Source: Protostelium mycophagum | Lineage: Eukaryota; Evosea; Variosea; Protosteliida; Protosteliaceae | DNA length: 64,000 nucleotides | Reading direction: 5' to 3' | Assembly: GCA_002081555.1 (NCBI GenBank) | Contig: MZNV01001529.1 | Coordinates: 23,620-87,619, forward strand | In this document: in pieces, positions 23,281-40,108 of the stretch | Layout: every line of letters starts with the position of its first letter | How positions within the stretch are numbered: the first letter of the stretch is position 1 | The notes under the pieces: generated by a model | The model's input: the letters and a program-made list of their open reading frames with translations, nothing else | Database searches by the model: none | What the model was told of the DNA's origin: nothing | Program-made: the position numbers and the translations under genes

Positions 23281-23366
23281 AATTTAATACGGTTGTATAA
23301 CAAGAAGGACTAAAAAGTGATGCAAACTATAGTTTGTGTTTCTCATTCATTTTGCTAAATCACCAA

Positions 23367-23438
23367 GGCTCCTTAGCACAATGGCAGTGCATCCGACTCC
23401 AGATCGGAAGGTTGGGTGTTCAAGTCACTCAGGGGTCA
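23367..23438 (+). tRNA. tRNA-Trp (CCA)
   Basis: Cloverleaf folds by eye. Acceptor GGCTCCT pairs with AGGGGTC, with G-U wobbles; the discriminator is A. The D arm contains GCACAATGGCAGTGC. The anticodon stem TCCGA/TCGGA encloses loop CTCCAGA, anticodon CCA (reads UGG, Trp). The T arm is GGGTG-TTCAAGT-CACTC. A run of seven T (23443-23449) just downstream fits RNA polymerase III termination. No intron in the anticodon loop. It lies between two converging protein genes. Confidence 0.9.
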
Positions 23439-23671
23439 ATCCTTTTTTTCCGTTATGAAAAGTGGAAGTACAAATTTATTGCCGATTGGTGTCAAGCACA
23501 CGCAGATGCGCTGACTGTTCAGGGAACTGCAGGGGTTAAAACAAATTTGAAAAAAAGGCTGAGCGAATTGACCCACGAGCATCACCTCCATTCATTCATT
23601 GTGCTACATGAACACCTGGTTGTGTGTTCGTTCCTCTACAATGGAAAGTACCAGGAAAAATCCCCCCATTG

Positions 23672-26600
23672 TTATTTTGCCAGTGACTCCACAATATCCC
23701 AAGTTCCAGAACTTTTCATGGCTAGTTCTATTCTGCCTTGTAGATGGCGCGTCGCTCCATCTTTAGGATAGTCTTGCAGGATCGCATCGACCTTCTGTGT
23801 CGCTTGGTCCAACTTCCGCATCTCAAACAGCGAGAGCGCCGACATGTACAGAAGGTTTAACGTCTGTCTTCTTGGTGTCCGATCCGCTGTGATCTCATAC
23901 AAGGCTGTCTCTTTCCGCTTGCCCGCAACCTTTACTGTTGATATCTTGCGTGTTGAAAAGTTCTGTCCGTCGATACGGTCGTGTGTCGCTTCTGATACGA
24001 GTATGCTTGTTCCGTAATATTTGTTTGCGTTTTCCAGCCGCGATGCCAAGTTGACGTTGTCGCCGATGCAAGTGAAAGCGATGCGCTGGCTGCTGCCGAT
24101 GTTCCCAGCAAGTACGTCGCCAGAGTTGATGCCCACTCGGTGTTGTAATTCGATGTCGTACAGCTTTTTCCATCTTCTGTTCAGCTGTTTCAGTTGCTCT
24201 GTGCATTCCACAGCCGTCCGGCACGCTGCCTCTTCATGATTGTTTAACTACAAAGGGATAAATGCCACAAAACCGAAAGACGCTAACAATAGAAAAGTAC
24301 CTTGGAGGGGATATTGAATAAAGCCATGATACAGTCCCCGATGTATTTATCTACAACTCCTCCATTCTGTAGTGTCAATTAATTCTTGTTCTCAGTGTCA
24401 GTTTGACACTCTAAATTGGGAATAAAGAATCTCAGATATTATATTTAATCCTTACATCGATGATGATGGCTGTCATAGCTTCCATATACTCTTCTGTTAT
24501 TGCAGCTAGCACGTCTGGATCTTGCGCCTCTGCAAGTGCCGTGAAATCTTTGATATCCTGGAAGTACACAGTTGCCGTCGATGACTTAAGATAGGGTAAT
24601 GCCTCTTTCTGTGATTGTTAACACCCATTTTTGCCAAAATAGGCTGTAATTAGCATCAGAGGACTCACTCTGGACTTGAGAATAGTTGAAATGATCTCAA
24701 TTGGCACATATTTCCGAAATGAGCGCAGCGCTGCATGCATAGCCATGAATGAGTTGTACAACTTTGATGCTTCTAAAAATGGAGGTTCAGAAAAATCTGA
24801 ACTGTCAAGCTCCAACCGTGACACCTGTCATTTGTCACAACACGTCAATTTGATATACAATCTACCTTCTCCAGTTCTTCCGACAGTCTATACAGAGACT
24901 TGGTGATCAGAAGTATCACCAAGATCATCATAATCATCGCGCCAACACACATGCACACAGTGATCAACACCGAATCTCTCACGTAATGACTGACTTCGAT
25001 TGGCGTTAATTGAATCACAGTCCAATTCAAATTATCATTGATATAGCCGACTTCAGCAATGTGATAGTCAATACCTATGGTCATCACAACATGATTCGAA
25101 GATGCACACTCACCATTGTAGCTGACTTCGTCACGCCCTTGTGTAACTGCAATGTAGGAAGGTAAAATCCACTCATCCTCATTATCATATATCGTCATCT
25201 GAGTCCCACTGTTTCGACATGAATTATGTTCAACACCAGAAATACAGAATTGTTCAGGAAATATGGAAATGTAGCTGTTGATGTGGCCACTATTTGGTCA
25301 AACTGGTCCTTGATGTAGATGAGGGTCTGATTGGTGTTTGATGCTTCAATGATGCCTTTCAGCATGGTCACGATGCTGATGATAAGTTAGGAATTTCCAC
25401 CTATGCGTACCTACTTGGACACGCTAACACAGACATTAGCTATCCCCACTTTGGTGATGTTACTGTTTCCACAAAAGGCTTCTATTCTGCAAACGACTGC
25501 GATGGGGGGGTCATAACCTGCATAGAAATCCATGTGTCTCCACCACCGCGGGGCACTGCAGTTCTGTCCTTCGCTTGGAACAAGGAAATCAAAACTACTG
25601 TACGGAGTCGGGAAACCGGACATCCAACTTTTTGAATTTCAGTTTTGGCGCCAAAATGATGTTACACACTTGGAGAGATTGAGTTGTGTGAGGTTGGTAT
25701 TGAGATCCACAGTGTAGGGATACACTTCCCACGTCCCGTTCACCATCAGGTTCTCGTAGAGGTCTTTTTCATAGTTGTAGCTCTCGATGCCGATGCACTG
25801 GACGAATTAATGCTTTTTTTAACCTGATCGTGCATAATACCTTTCCATTATTCCAACAAAATTCGACCGCAGAGCCTTCCGATCTTGGTGAACCGAGTTG
25901 CAACCCAAAGGCGAGCAGGCTCCAATAATTGGGAAGAATGGTCTTAGTATCGTCTGCGGGCAGAGGTTGGAGCACATTGCCACTCCTTAGATGATTGTGC
26001 CCTTATACGATTACCCAATGTAAATGACAAGAGATCTTACAGACAGTGAGGGAATCATCTGCCCAGTTCAAGGTGTATCCTAACTGAGATTTAATTAATA
26101 ATGCAGCTCCTTGCTGTTCTGTTAATATCTTGGAGCTTGCTAGTCTATGCTGGTTCATAGTTCCAGTTACTGTCAGAATACAAGATGTGAGGATGAGGAA
26201 AATGACAGAGACAGTGACAGCGATGCATCGTATGGACATCAATTTCTTCAACAAAGACCTGACACCATTGAGATGATGTAAAATGACACCGATTCCACTT
26301 ACAATGCAGCACCCCCTCGTGATTTTGACGAGTAACTCGAGTTCCAGCTCACACCGGAGCCCAACGGAGTTTTCGTAAACTTGGCCTCTACAGACACCGG
26401 CAACAGGTTTGTAGTCTTGTTGAAGCTGAAGACCATGCCTCTCGGCTTTGGGAGAATAAAACTTATCCTCTTGACGGAAAAGAGACAGAAAATTCGGTTT
26501 TGGGAGCCTGGCGCAACAGCCGAAGGTTTTTCTGCTAAAAGAAGCACAACCAACTTACCGGTGGAAAAATGGAAAGACCATTTTCATACCGGTTCCCAGG

Positions 26601-26779
26601 TGTCGTTCTTCGGGATTTTGGTAGTTAGCGTGTTTATGTTTGTCGCGCATTTGTCAGCCAGAATACCACCCTTGTCCCTTGAACACTTTGAGTTTTTTTC
26701 TGAAAGCAGGTGAATTGACATTAAGTACTCAGACAGCCTGTTACCCTGTATTTGTCTCAATGGGGTTTTCAAGAGGCAT
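23672..26779 (-). CDS. Class III adenylyl cyclase with an extracellular sensor region
   Basis: Membrane signalling enzyme making cAMP. After a cytosolic N-terminus comes membrane helix 1 (CIAVTVSVIFLILTSCILTV), an extracellular region of about 400 residues with Cache-like layout, then helix 2 (VLITVCMCVGAMIMMILVIL). The cytosolic part has FRKYVPIEIISTILKS, ATVYFQDIKDFTALAE (metal-binding Asp), GGVVDKYIGDCIMALFN (second metal Asp plus base-reading Lys), RVGINSGDVLAGNIGSSQR, FTCIGDNVNLASRLENANKY (base-reading Thr, transition-state Asn/Arg). The Lys/Thr pair predicts ATP rather than GTP as substrate. A short helical tail (LYMSALSLFEMRKLDQATQ, resembling a TPR) ends SLAK-stop at 23672-23674. Start MPLENPIETNTG at 26779 is tentative, since several short N-terminal exons are uncertain. 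No HAMP motif was confirmed. Confidence 0.85.
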
Positions 26780-27400
26780 CAAGATACTTCAACAAAGAAG
26801 GAGCTCAAGGAAGCCACAGAAGAAAAGAAGAAAGTCAAGAGAAAAGGGGCATAAATCATTTATTTTGAAAAGAAGAAAGTTTTATTGAAGAGTTTTAAGC
26901 TAATAGATAACAGCAACATCATATGTCATCATCAAATTTAATTATAAATTGTTTTATAGCCAGTTATGATTTCACAACCATTTGATGACAAATTCTGTGT
27001 TGCATTATTAATATTAATATTACCCTCTGACAAGGATTCAAAATGAAAATTAATTGCAATAGGCTGTTGCACATTAATGTAACTGTATTTCTTATGACAA
27101 CTATTTGAGATCTACAAATATATGTTTGTAGGGTAATTAGTATTATAATACATTTTAAACTGCAAATCTTGATGTTCATTATCAAGGACTAGGGATCCGA
27201 CCAAATCCTAAGGACCTGTACAGCTGTCTTGAATTTTGTTTTGTATTGCGTTTATCTCTGTTGTGAGCAGCTTCTGAAGGCAAGTTATTGACAATTTTTA
27301 TTGAAATTTAGAATTTCAAAAAAACTTGTGCGTAAGTGCCTTGTTCTTTCGGCATTGCATCTTGCAACTCAGCACTTTTACCGGATAGTGAATTCTAAAG
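26780..27400. other. Divergent intergenic region
   Basis: About 620 bp between the 5' ends of the cyclase (-) and the site-1 protease (+), so it should hold both promoters. A Lys/Arg-rich forward frame ends at 26888 and is probably chance in purine-rich DNA. The centre (26940-27180) is strongly AT-rich. No RNA gene or array seen. Confidence 0.5.
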
Positions 27401-32874
<5,474 letters not shown>

Positions 32875-33374
32875 AAATCAACAGTCAATAATTGTTTATT
32901 GTACAATCATGATGTTAAACAATTCATGTTCTCCCATAAGTACACTCATTGTTTCACCCTGATTTTAGGTAGTAAGATACTTGCATTGAGTATTATTTAT
33001 TTTCTTCAACTTAAATTGACTAATTGTTCTCATTTTCAATTAACTCTCACTTACCTTGTCTTGATGCATTACATTCACCATTCTTCAATGTTCTCTACCA
33101 GTGTTGGTGTTAAAATTGGAACAAACTCCAGTGTGGTTGACAACCTTTCTGTTATTTTGCAAATGTTTAGGTTTGTTTTTGTTGCACAAATTTTAACCAA
33201 ATGTAGCTGTTGATGTCTGTTTGTCATATTGTTACAAAGAATACAGATCTCATTGGGCATATTGAAAACCAAGCTTAGATGCATTTTCCTTCAGAAGCTT
33301 CTTTAAGTCACTTTGTTTTCCTTTTCTTAGATCACTAATATAACCTAAGGATTTGGATCGCAGTGATCATCAAC
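32875..33374. other. Convergent intergenic spacer
   Basis: About 500 bp of AT-rich DNA between the 3' ends of the site-1 protease (+) and the LRR protein (-). A 104-codon Phe/Leu/Ser-rich frame crosses it without any domain, typical of chance in T-rich DNA. Nothing else seen. Confidence 0.55.
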
Positions 33375-36300
33375 TCATTTTGTGTTTATTGTCAGATCCA
33401 CTCTGAATAGTTCCTTCCATTTCTGGGCCAAAAGTTGCAAAAGCCTGTTCCTCTCATATCTTCCCGAGATATAGAGTGTCCAAACCAAGTGATCGTCTCT
33501 CTGCCCTATCGGAAGCTTCAAGATGGATCCGAGCATGCTGCGGTGGCTGGTCCGTGATGACGGCTTAGTATCCTTCTCTTTGCTTTCCTCTTCAAAGAGT
33601 AAATTGACCATTTTGCCTTCTGTGAACAGTTCCTGCAATCATCAATCCATTTTCCATCTGGTGATTGGATCATGAACAATGTGTTAAGAACTTGTACCCA
33701 CCACACTTATCAGATCGCTTATTCTGTGAATTTTTGTAACAGTCAACAAAATCTTGTCGCGCTCTCCTGCTGGCATGGTGACAATGCCCGAGGTGATCGG
33801 CCACTTTGATTGGTCCTCTTCGCACAAGATGATGTAATCATCTGATATCAAAATGGTTCTCGGTGTCTTTTCGGCAGCTGTGCTTGTCCAGTTGAATAAT
33901 CGTTGTTCTGGTACGTAAACTAGATCCTCTTAGATCCACATCGACTTGAATTTTTTCTTCACAAAAGTTTGCAAAAGCGACGAAAAACTCAAGTCCATAC
34001 CCAGAGCATATAATAGAATGTGGAAAGAATCTCCTAGCACCTCCTTTGGTAGCTGTGGCGACGCCTGCAGCAATAGTTGAGACTTGATGAAATTGATCTG
34101 CTGCTGATTGAACTGAATGATGGGCGGGGGTGTGAGTCCCTCAGCGAGGAAAGTGGTGGTGACGACTTCCAAAAAACTCGTTGTAGATGAGTGGTCACGT
34201 GTCACAAAGATGTACGGATAAGTCCCGGAAATTTCAGGTTGGAACACCTGGTGGATGAGTTTCATCACAATGAAAATGTACAACTGACCTGCTCGGTCAT
34301 GCCGATGATGATCTTGTCAATGTCATAGAGTTGGTGAGCCCCCAGCACATTCATGTTATTTCCTAACTTATCTTTATCTTGCGTCTACAACGGTGAGTTT
34401 TCTTCGAATTTTCCTCGAATTTTCTTGAAATCCTCACCTTCTTCGGTACCAACACGTACAGGTACTGCGTCGTCAAGACTATCACTCCGAATCTTTTCAT
34501 TCGATTAAAACCGATCTACAACGCTGTAAACTCACCTCTCCTCGTCATTTTTGCTCGGCAAGATGAAATTTGTCTCCAGTGATGTCTTAAACTGTTCTTC
34601 AATGCCGCCTTTGAACACATTCAATTTTAGGTTAAGTTGGAAGTTGACTTCTGTGCCGAAGCGGTGGACCGTCTCCACGATGGCGGGGGAAGCGGAGTGG
34701 TCCTCCACAACGGGCATGGAGTTGGTCGGAGTTTGACTTGCGTCGAACTCTGCAATGTACTCGCTGTCACACCTGAAGGAGTGAGGATTTTTATTATAAA
34801 GTTGAATTGTAAAGCTCGTTTGTGTTATCTGACACGAAGTAAATATTGGCGTGGAATTTTGCCTTGTCAATGCTACTTTTGGATGCGCATGGATACAAAT
34901 GTCTGATATGAAAAGATTACTTTGTGCAGCGGGCCGTGTCTATTGCATCTGACATCGGAATGATGTGGGAGCAAGACAAGCACCTCACTTTTCTATTCTA
35001 AAAATATTGAGTTTCCTGAATCTTCACGGAATCTTCTCTGAATTTTCATTGAAAATCTCACCCGGGCGTTTATGTCCAGAACGGGTTGTAAAATGTCGAA
35101 AAGGTGCTGCATCGCTTGTGTGTCGACTTTGTATTTGAACAGCCTCTTTTCGTTATTTCCAAGTATGGAGGACCTAAACTCCAACTGGACCCAGAACTGA
35201 GAAGCTTCTCCAGCAGGTCCTGGGTATATTCAGTATTTACATCGTTGTAGATGAGAGAATGGCGGGAAAATGTTGGGAAGATCTTCCAAATGTTTCAATC
35301 TCGTTTTTTCACCGCGAATTATCCGCTTTGAATCTGCAAGGGAGGCCATAAATATGGTCACGTGATGTTGACATCTGTCACCTTGATTTGTACACGAGAC
35401 CAAAAATTTGAGCTGGTCAGTGATCACCGGTTGTGCGGTGATGATGTCCAACTCTCGGAAAGTTCTGCTGTCTACAACGATGATCCTGTCTTCAGCTTTG
35501 GAGCCCACCATAACTTGTGCGTAAATCTCATCAGAATGCCTGCAAAATCTCAGCAAAATTTCCCTTGCGGTCATGGCGGAAATTTCCCAGAATTGGACAA
35601 ATCCAATTTTCCCAGAATTTTTTCTAGGAAAAACCTATTTTACGAGGAAACTTTCGTTTTTAAACAAGCTTGCAATTGCTCGAAATTTCCGGCCGGAAAA
35701 ATAAATTCCCCGCGGCCGGGGAATGTGAGGGCGGCAAAGCCGCAGCAGGTTCTTCATCACAACCCGTTTAGAGACCAAGACTTGTGTGAATTCTCTTGGT
35801 GATCTCGATGTCTCACCCGTCATCGTCATTCTGATCTGATCCGTAATCTTCTTGGATGACTGCGCCGATGACAGACATGCGAGGTTTCTCTTTTTTCTTG
35901 TGATATTGGACCTGCCCAAGTGTTTCTTCGACTTCTTCTGCCTCTAATGACGGAGGCTCTTCGATCTCTTCCTCATGATCGTGGACAATGTCCTCGATTT
36001 CATCTTCTGAAGGTTCGATCTCCGGCTCTTCCTCATGTTGTGTTGGTTCTTCATGATCTGGGCGTATCCGTGGCGAGAGTGGTTGCGGTGAGGCCAGGGG
36101 AGGTTTCTGTGACTTTCAATCATGATCTTCTCATCACCATCTTTGCTTCTAAAGTGACAAACATCCTGCCTCTTTATTTCAGTGCAACACTATCACCACA
36201 AAATCACAGCAGAGCTGCAGCTGCCAGAATGTCCAAAATCATCTCAATAAGATGGATACCTCCGGCAGATTGAGACAGTTCTTCTCTTTCAGAAGAGTGG

Positions 36301-38120
36301 GTAAAGACATGAGCCACTCCTCACCACATTCTTGTCGCATCTGTTCGACCTCCCTCTGAAAATCATTGTCGTCCTTCTCTTCATGTGCTTCAGAGATGAC
36401 AACACCGCTGTGGCTTTTTATTATTTTGCAAAGACATTCGAAAATCACTGCAATGGAGATTTTTATTCTTTTTATCTTGTCCAAAATATTAAAATAAATT
36501 GAACCGCCGGTGTAGATGTGTGATATTACGTACTTTTGACTGGTCGTCAGTGCGGGAGTGGATATATCTACAACTCTCTTATGTCCTTTTTTCTTCTCTT
36601 TTTGAACGATCATCATCGCCCTGACGTCATCATGATCATGAAATTTCGTCGAAATTTCATGGAGACTCACTTTTCGATCTGTAAATCATATTCGTCTTCT
36701 GGTTTTGGAATAGTTACGGCGTGTAACATTTGGTCATTGTTCAGTGTTAGTTCTGTGACTTGTGCTTTTGTCCCGTCCAGCAGAAGCTGCCTCGTTGTAA
36801 ACACAAAATCTCATCTACAACTCTGTGCACTCACCGTTGGTCTGAAATTCGCGAAAATCTGCGCGCGATAATACGACTTATGCGCGATGGGATTTCCCAG
36901 AAATTTCAAGTTACTTATCAGGGGTAAGTCTTTGAGTCTCAAAGCCTCTGAAATTTCGCTGATATTATTCCCAGAAATATCAATTTCCTCCAGCGAATAA
37001 CATTTTTCGAGTCCCTCAGTCGAGGTAAGAAAATTCCCAGACAAGTTCAGGACCCTGACATTACCTGTCAAAATACGATCGGAAAGTGTCATCAGGTGTC
37101 AAAATGTCATGAAGATTATCTTGACAGTTGTAGTTGGATTTTGGTTTTATGCACATATAAATAAAAAATATTCGGTGAAAATTCGACTCACCTATCAATT
37201 CATTGAATCTGTTGACACGTCGTATTTGATTGTGACTGAGGTTCAAATTATTGAGCCCGTAACACCCTTCAAGATTCTCCACTGTTGTGATCAAATTCCG
37301 CGATAAATCCACACATTCAACCCTCTTCAACAAGTTCTATTTATAGATCAATACGTAGAAATTTCGAGGAAAAACGGGTGAAGTTTCTTTGGTTTGTTTC
37401 AATGAAACTTCTTGGTGCAGAAGACTTACCATGGATACATCTACTTTTGGAATATTATTGAAACTACAATCGAGATTTGTTAAGAGACTCCATGGCTTGA
37501 TCTCAGGATCATCGTCAAACTCGTCCTCACAATCGACCAAGACCTTCGTGTATTAACGACATATAGAGTACGTCATGTCCGTCTTACCTCTGAGAGGGAA
37601 TTTAGAGAGTGTCTAACCTTCAGTGATTTACATTGTTTACTGATCCGTGGCAGATCCCTGATTAAATATGGTTTACATTGAACGATCTACCGTCATGTTA
37701 CGTTGAATCGAGTTAGGTGCAAAATCTAACCTCTAAAAATTCAACGGCAAAAAACGGTGTCAGATCGACAGCTACTGATTTCTCCAAAACATTTTGTGGT
37801 GATTCCACCTTGGAAGATTAACGTTACATCTGACAGACGATATGCTTACTCTCAGTTTTAGTGTTTGAGAGATGAGCCATTGCAAATCTACAAATTGACT
37901 CCTCGTGATCTCTTTGAAACGAACTCCTGAACGGAATCACGGGTTATGCCAAGAGTAAATACTTACCCTTTTCAAAATGTTCCACAAAAATGGCGTTTAA
38001 TATTCTCACTCCTCGTGGAGTGATCGTTAGTCTTGTCTTCCCAGAGACAATATCGCTTTCTAAAATCATTATGAATACAACATTCGACAGGAGGGAGACA
38101 AATCTCCGATCACTTGCCAT
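33375..38120 (-). CDS. Leucine-rich-repeat protein of STK11IP/nischarin type
   Basis: Start MASDRRFVSLLSNVVFIMIL; an N-terminal region (LTITPRGVRILNAIFVEHFE) precedes about six leucine-rich repeats: WSLLTNLDCSFNNIPKVDVS, RVECVDLSRNLITTVENLEG, GLNNLNLSHNQIRRV, NVRVLNLSGNFLTSTEGLEK, SLEEIDISGNNISEISEAL. The LRR cap FLGNPIAHKSYYRAQIFANF and LLLDGTKAQ follow; this GNP...YR...LDG pattern is typical of STK11IP and nischarin. An acidic and Lys-rich middle (KKKGHKRVVDIS) leads to a C-terminal half with PH-like segments (RFGVIVLTTQYLYVLVPKK, YPYIFVTRDHSSTTSFLEVV). It ends RVDLTINTK-stop at 33375-33377. Related proteins act as scaffolds for kinases, integrins or endosomes. I treat it as one gene because all exons share strand and order, but two adjacent genes cannot be excluded. 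Confidence 0.6.
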
Positions 38121-38436
38121 TCTTCGTCAGAAATCGGAGAAGTGAGGTGATGAAGCTGACAACATCCCGCCTTCCTTCCATGTGATTGTGCGGAAAACCC
38201 TTTCTTGTCGTCTGTTGTAGACGAGACACATGTCGTTACAAAACGAACAATCGCATTTCCACCATGGCCAGATCAGATCACGTTTGAACATATATCCACG
38301 AGAATATGTTTGTTTTGTATTACAAACACCTTCTACTCCTCAGCACCTCGCATCAATAGTTGTCTTCAAGAATCAGAGATTCCTCTTTGGCCGTAACTTG
38401 TATTCTTCTCATTAATCCTGTGTCATCGGGACCTTG

Positions 38437-38951
38437 TTAGTGTTCGACACAACATCCTTCATCCTCCCCATGATGCATTCTGCGTTTCTTCCGGAATAAA
38501 CTGTCGTTTGTCGGGAACGCCATCCCATATTTTTGTGAATCACCATAGCAATATTTAATATTCGGAGATTCATTCTGAAGTGTTTCTGAACACTTAATCC
38601 TGAGGATTACCCCTTTTCTGGCTGCATACTTCCCCCGCCTGAGGTCAGCGTCCTCTTCTGAGCCACCAAGCTTGAACAGACTCTGCCCAAGGACTGTCCA
38701 ACACCCACACCTCCCCGTGGAAGAAGTGCACAATAAGACCCTGAAAAGTCGAGGCTTTTTGCAAAGTCATCAAAATTTGGAGTATATGAGATTTCAAAGC
38801 ATTTGTGAGGTTTGTGTAAGTAATTTCTGGAAAGATGGCCCGTTTCCGGGATTTTTGTCATTTGTAAATTTCCGATTTGCAATCCCCAAAGTCTGTCCTC
38901 GGGATTAAGTTGTAGAACGGAGCAAGGAAAATTTTTGTATAGACTGAGCAA
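38437..38951 (-). CDS. Unknown basic protein
   Basis: Two overlapping reverse frames look coding in turn. From 38951: MLSLYKNFPCSVLQLNPEDR, then LWGLQIGNLQMTKIPETGHL and FDDFAKSLDFSGSYCALLPR. A frame switch (probable intron near 38690-38730) then leads to LFKLGGSEEDADLRRGKYAA, RKGVILRIKCSETLQNE and KYGMAFPTNDSLFRKKRRM, stopping at 38437. The junction was not found. No domain recognised. The gene lies head-to-head with the HA-domain gene. Confidence 0.4.
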
Positions 38952-39092
38952 TGGGAAATTTTAAAGTGCTCCGAGTTCGAGTTGCGAGGAATTTGGTCTT
39001 GTATGTGAAACGAAGGAAGGATGTTTTAGAGGTCGGGTGGCATTCTTAACAGAAGACAAAGTGAGAGAAGCACTTGAAGTGCCAAAGTCAAT

Positions 39093-40036
39093 ATGCAAAC
39101 AGATCGTCAACACAGAAGAGAGGAAATAGACTCAACTGATGCCGTGAGTTCTTAATAATTTCATTTTTATGATGATCTAACGGCTAGATACAGTTACTCA
39201 TGTTATGTGAGGCCTCAGAGTCACGGCGGAAGAGACAGCGCACAGACAGTGGAGATGCCTCTCCTCGTTTTAATCTCTCCTCATCGAGCGGAGACGAACA
39301 CGCCAGTGGCAGTGACGACGAGTCATCGACAGAAGCAGCCACTCTTTCAGCCATAACCAACCTTGTACATAATCACGCCGCCGTTGTCTCTTCATCAGAT
39401 TGGATGGAGAAGTACAATCGAATTAGAGCCACAATCAACACAGCACAACCACCCTCTGCAGAGGATGTACGGTGGTTGAACGAGCAGATCACCGAATTAA
39501 GGAAGATGAACCTTAGCCCAGAGAGAACAGAGCTTTTAAAGCAGGCAGTAAACATTATCGCTTTCAACGTCAAATCCAACATGAAGAAGACCAAAGAGGT
39601 GTCCACCACCGCTCCCTCCTCACCAGCTTGCCCTCCAGGCAGCCCAAAGAGACCCTTCGAGTCTGTGTCTTCCGAGTCCGAATCACCAAAGGACACTCGT
39701 GGTATGAAGAGAAACCAACTCTCATCGTGGATGTGCACACAAAGACAAGACCGCAAGGCCGGAGAGCTGCCAGAATACAGAATTAAACTGTTGAACCTTG
39801 CCGGTTTTACATGGTCGAAGGAGCACAAGAGACAACAACAAGCTGGCGTCGAGATGTCTTTAGAAGAGACCTTAGCAGTCGAAAGAGAGCTTCTTAACAC
39901 ACCGTCGATCCAAACATTAAGCGGCAGGGCCAAAAGAAACCACGAAATGTGGCTTACCAGATACCACGAGCTCCTCGCCTTCAGACGGAGGCATGGTCAT
40001 CTTAGAGTGCCAACATTGGTCCCTGATGATGAATAA
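39093..40036 (+). CDS. Helicase-associated (HA) domain protein with displaced domain halves
   Basis: Two exons, 39093-39143 and 39188-40036, joined in phase: MQTDRQHRREEIDSTDA then IQLLMLCEASESRRKRQRTD. A nuclear-localisation-like KRQR and a Ser/Asp/Glu-rich region follow, then a helical region around 39420-39600 (EDVRWLNEQITELRKMNLS). The C-terminal part has SSWMCTQRQDRKAGELPEYR, IKLLNLAGFTW, the second half of an HA (PF03457-type) unit. About 45 residues later comes HEMWLTRYHELLAFRRRHGH, LRVP, the first half of an HA unit, with the stop eight codons later. Proteins with HA units are common in some protists and in bacteria and are thought to bind nucleic acid. No helicase motor is present. 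Function unknown. Confidence 0.72.
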
Positions 40037-40108
40037 ATAGAGTTTATTTATATAGAGTTTCATATTTCGTTAGAGGTGTATTTGTTTAGAGTATAATATT
40101 TTTTCATT

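Noticed and set aside
39373-39933. 186-codon reverse frame
   Set aside because: Antisense to the HA-domain exon, which has a clear domain match and a well-supported first intron.
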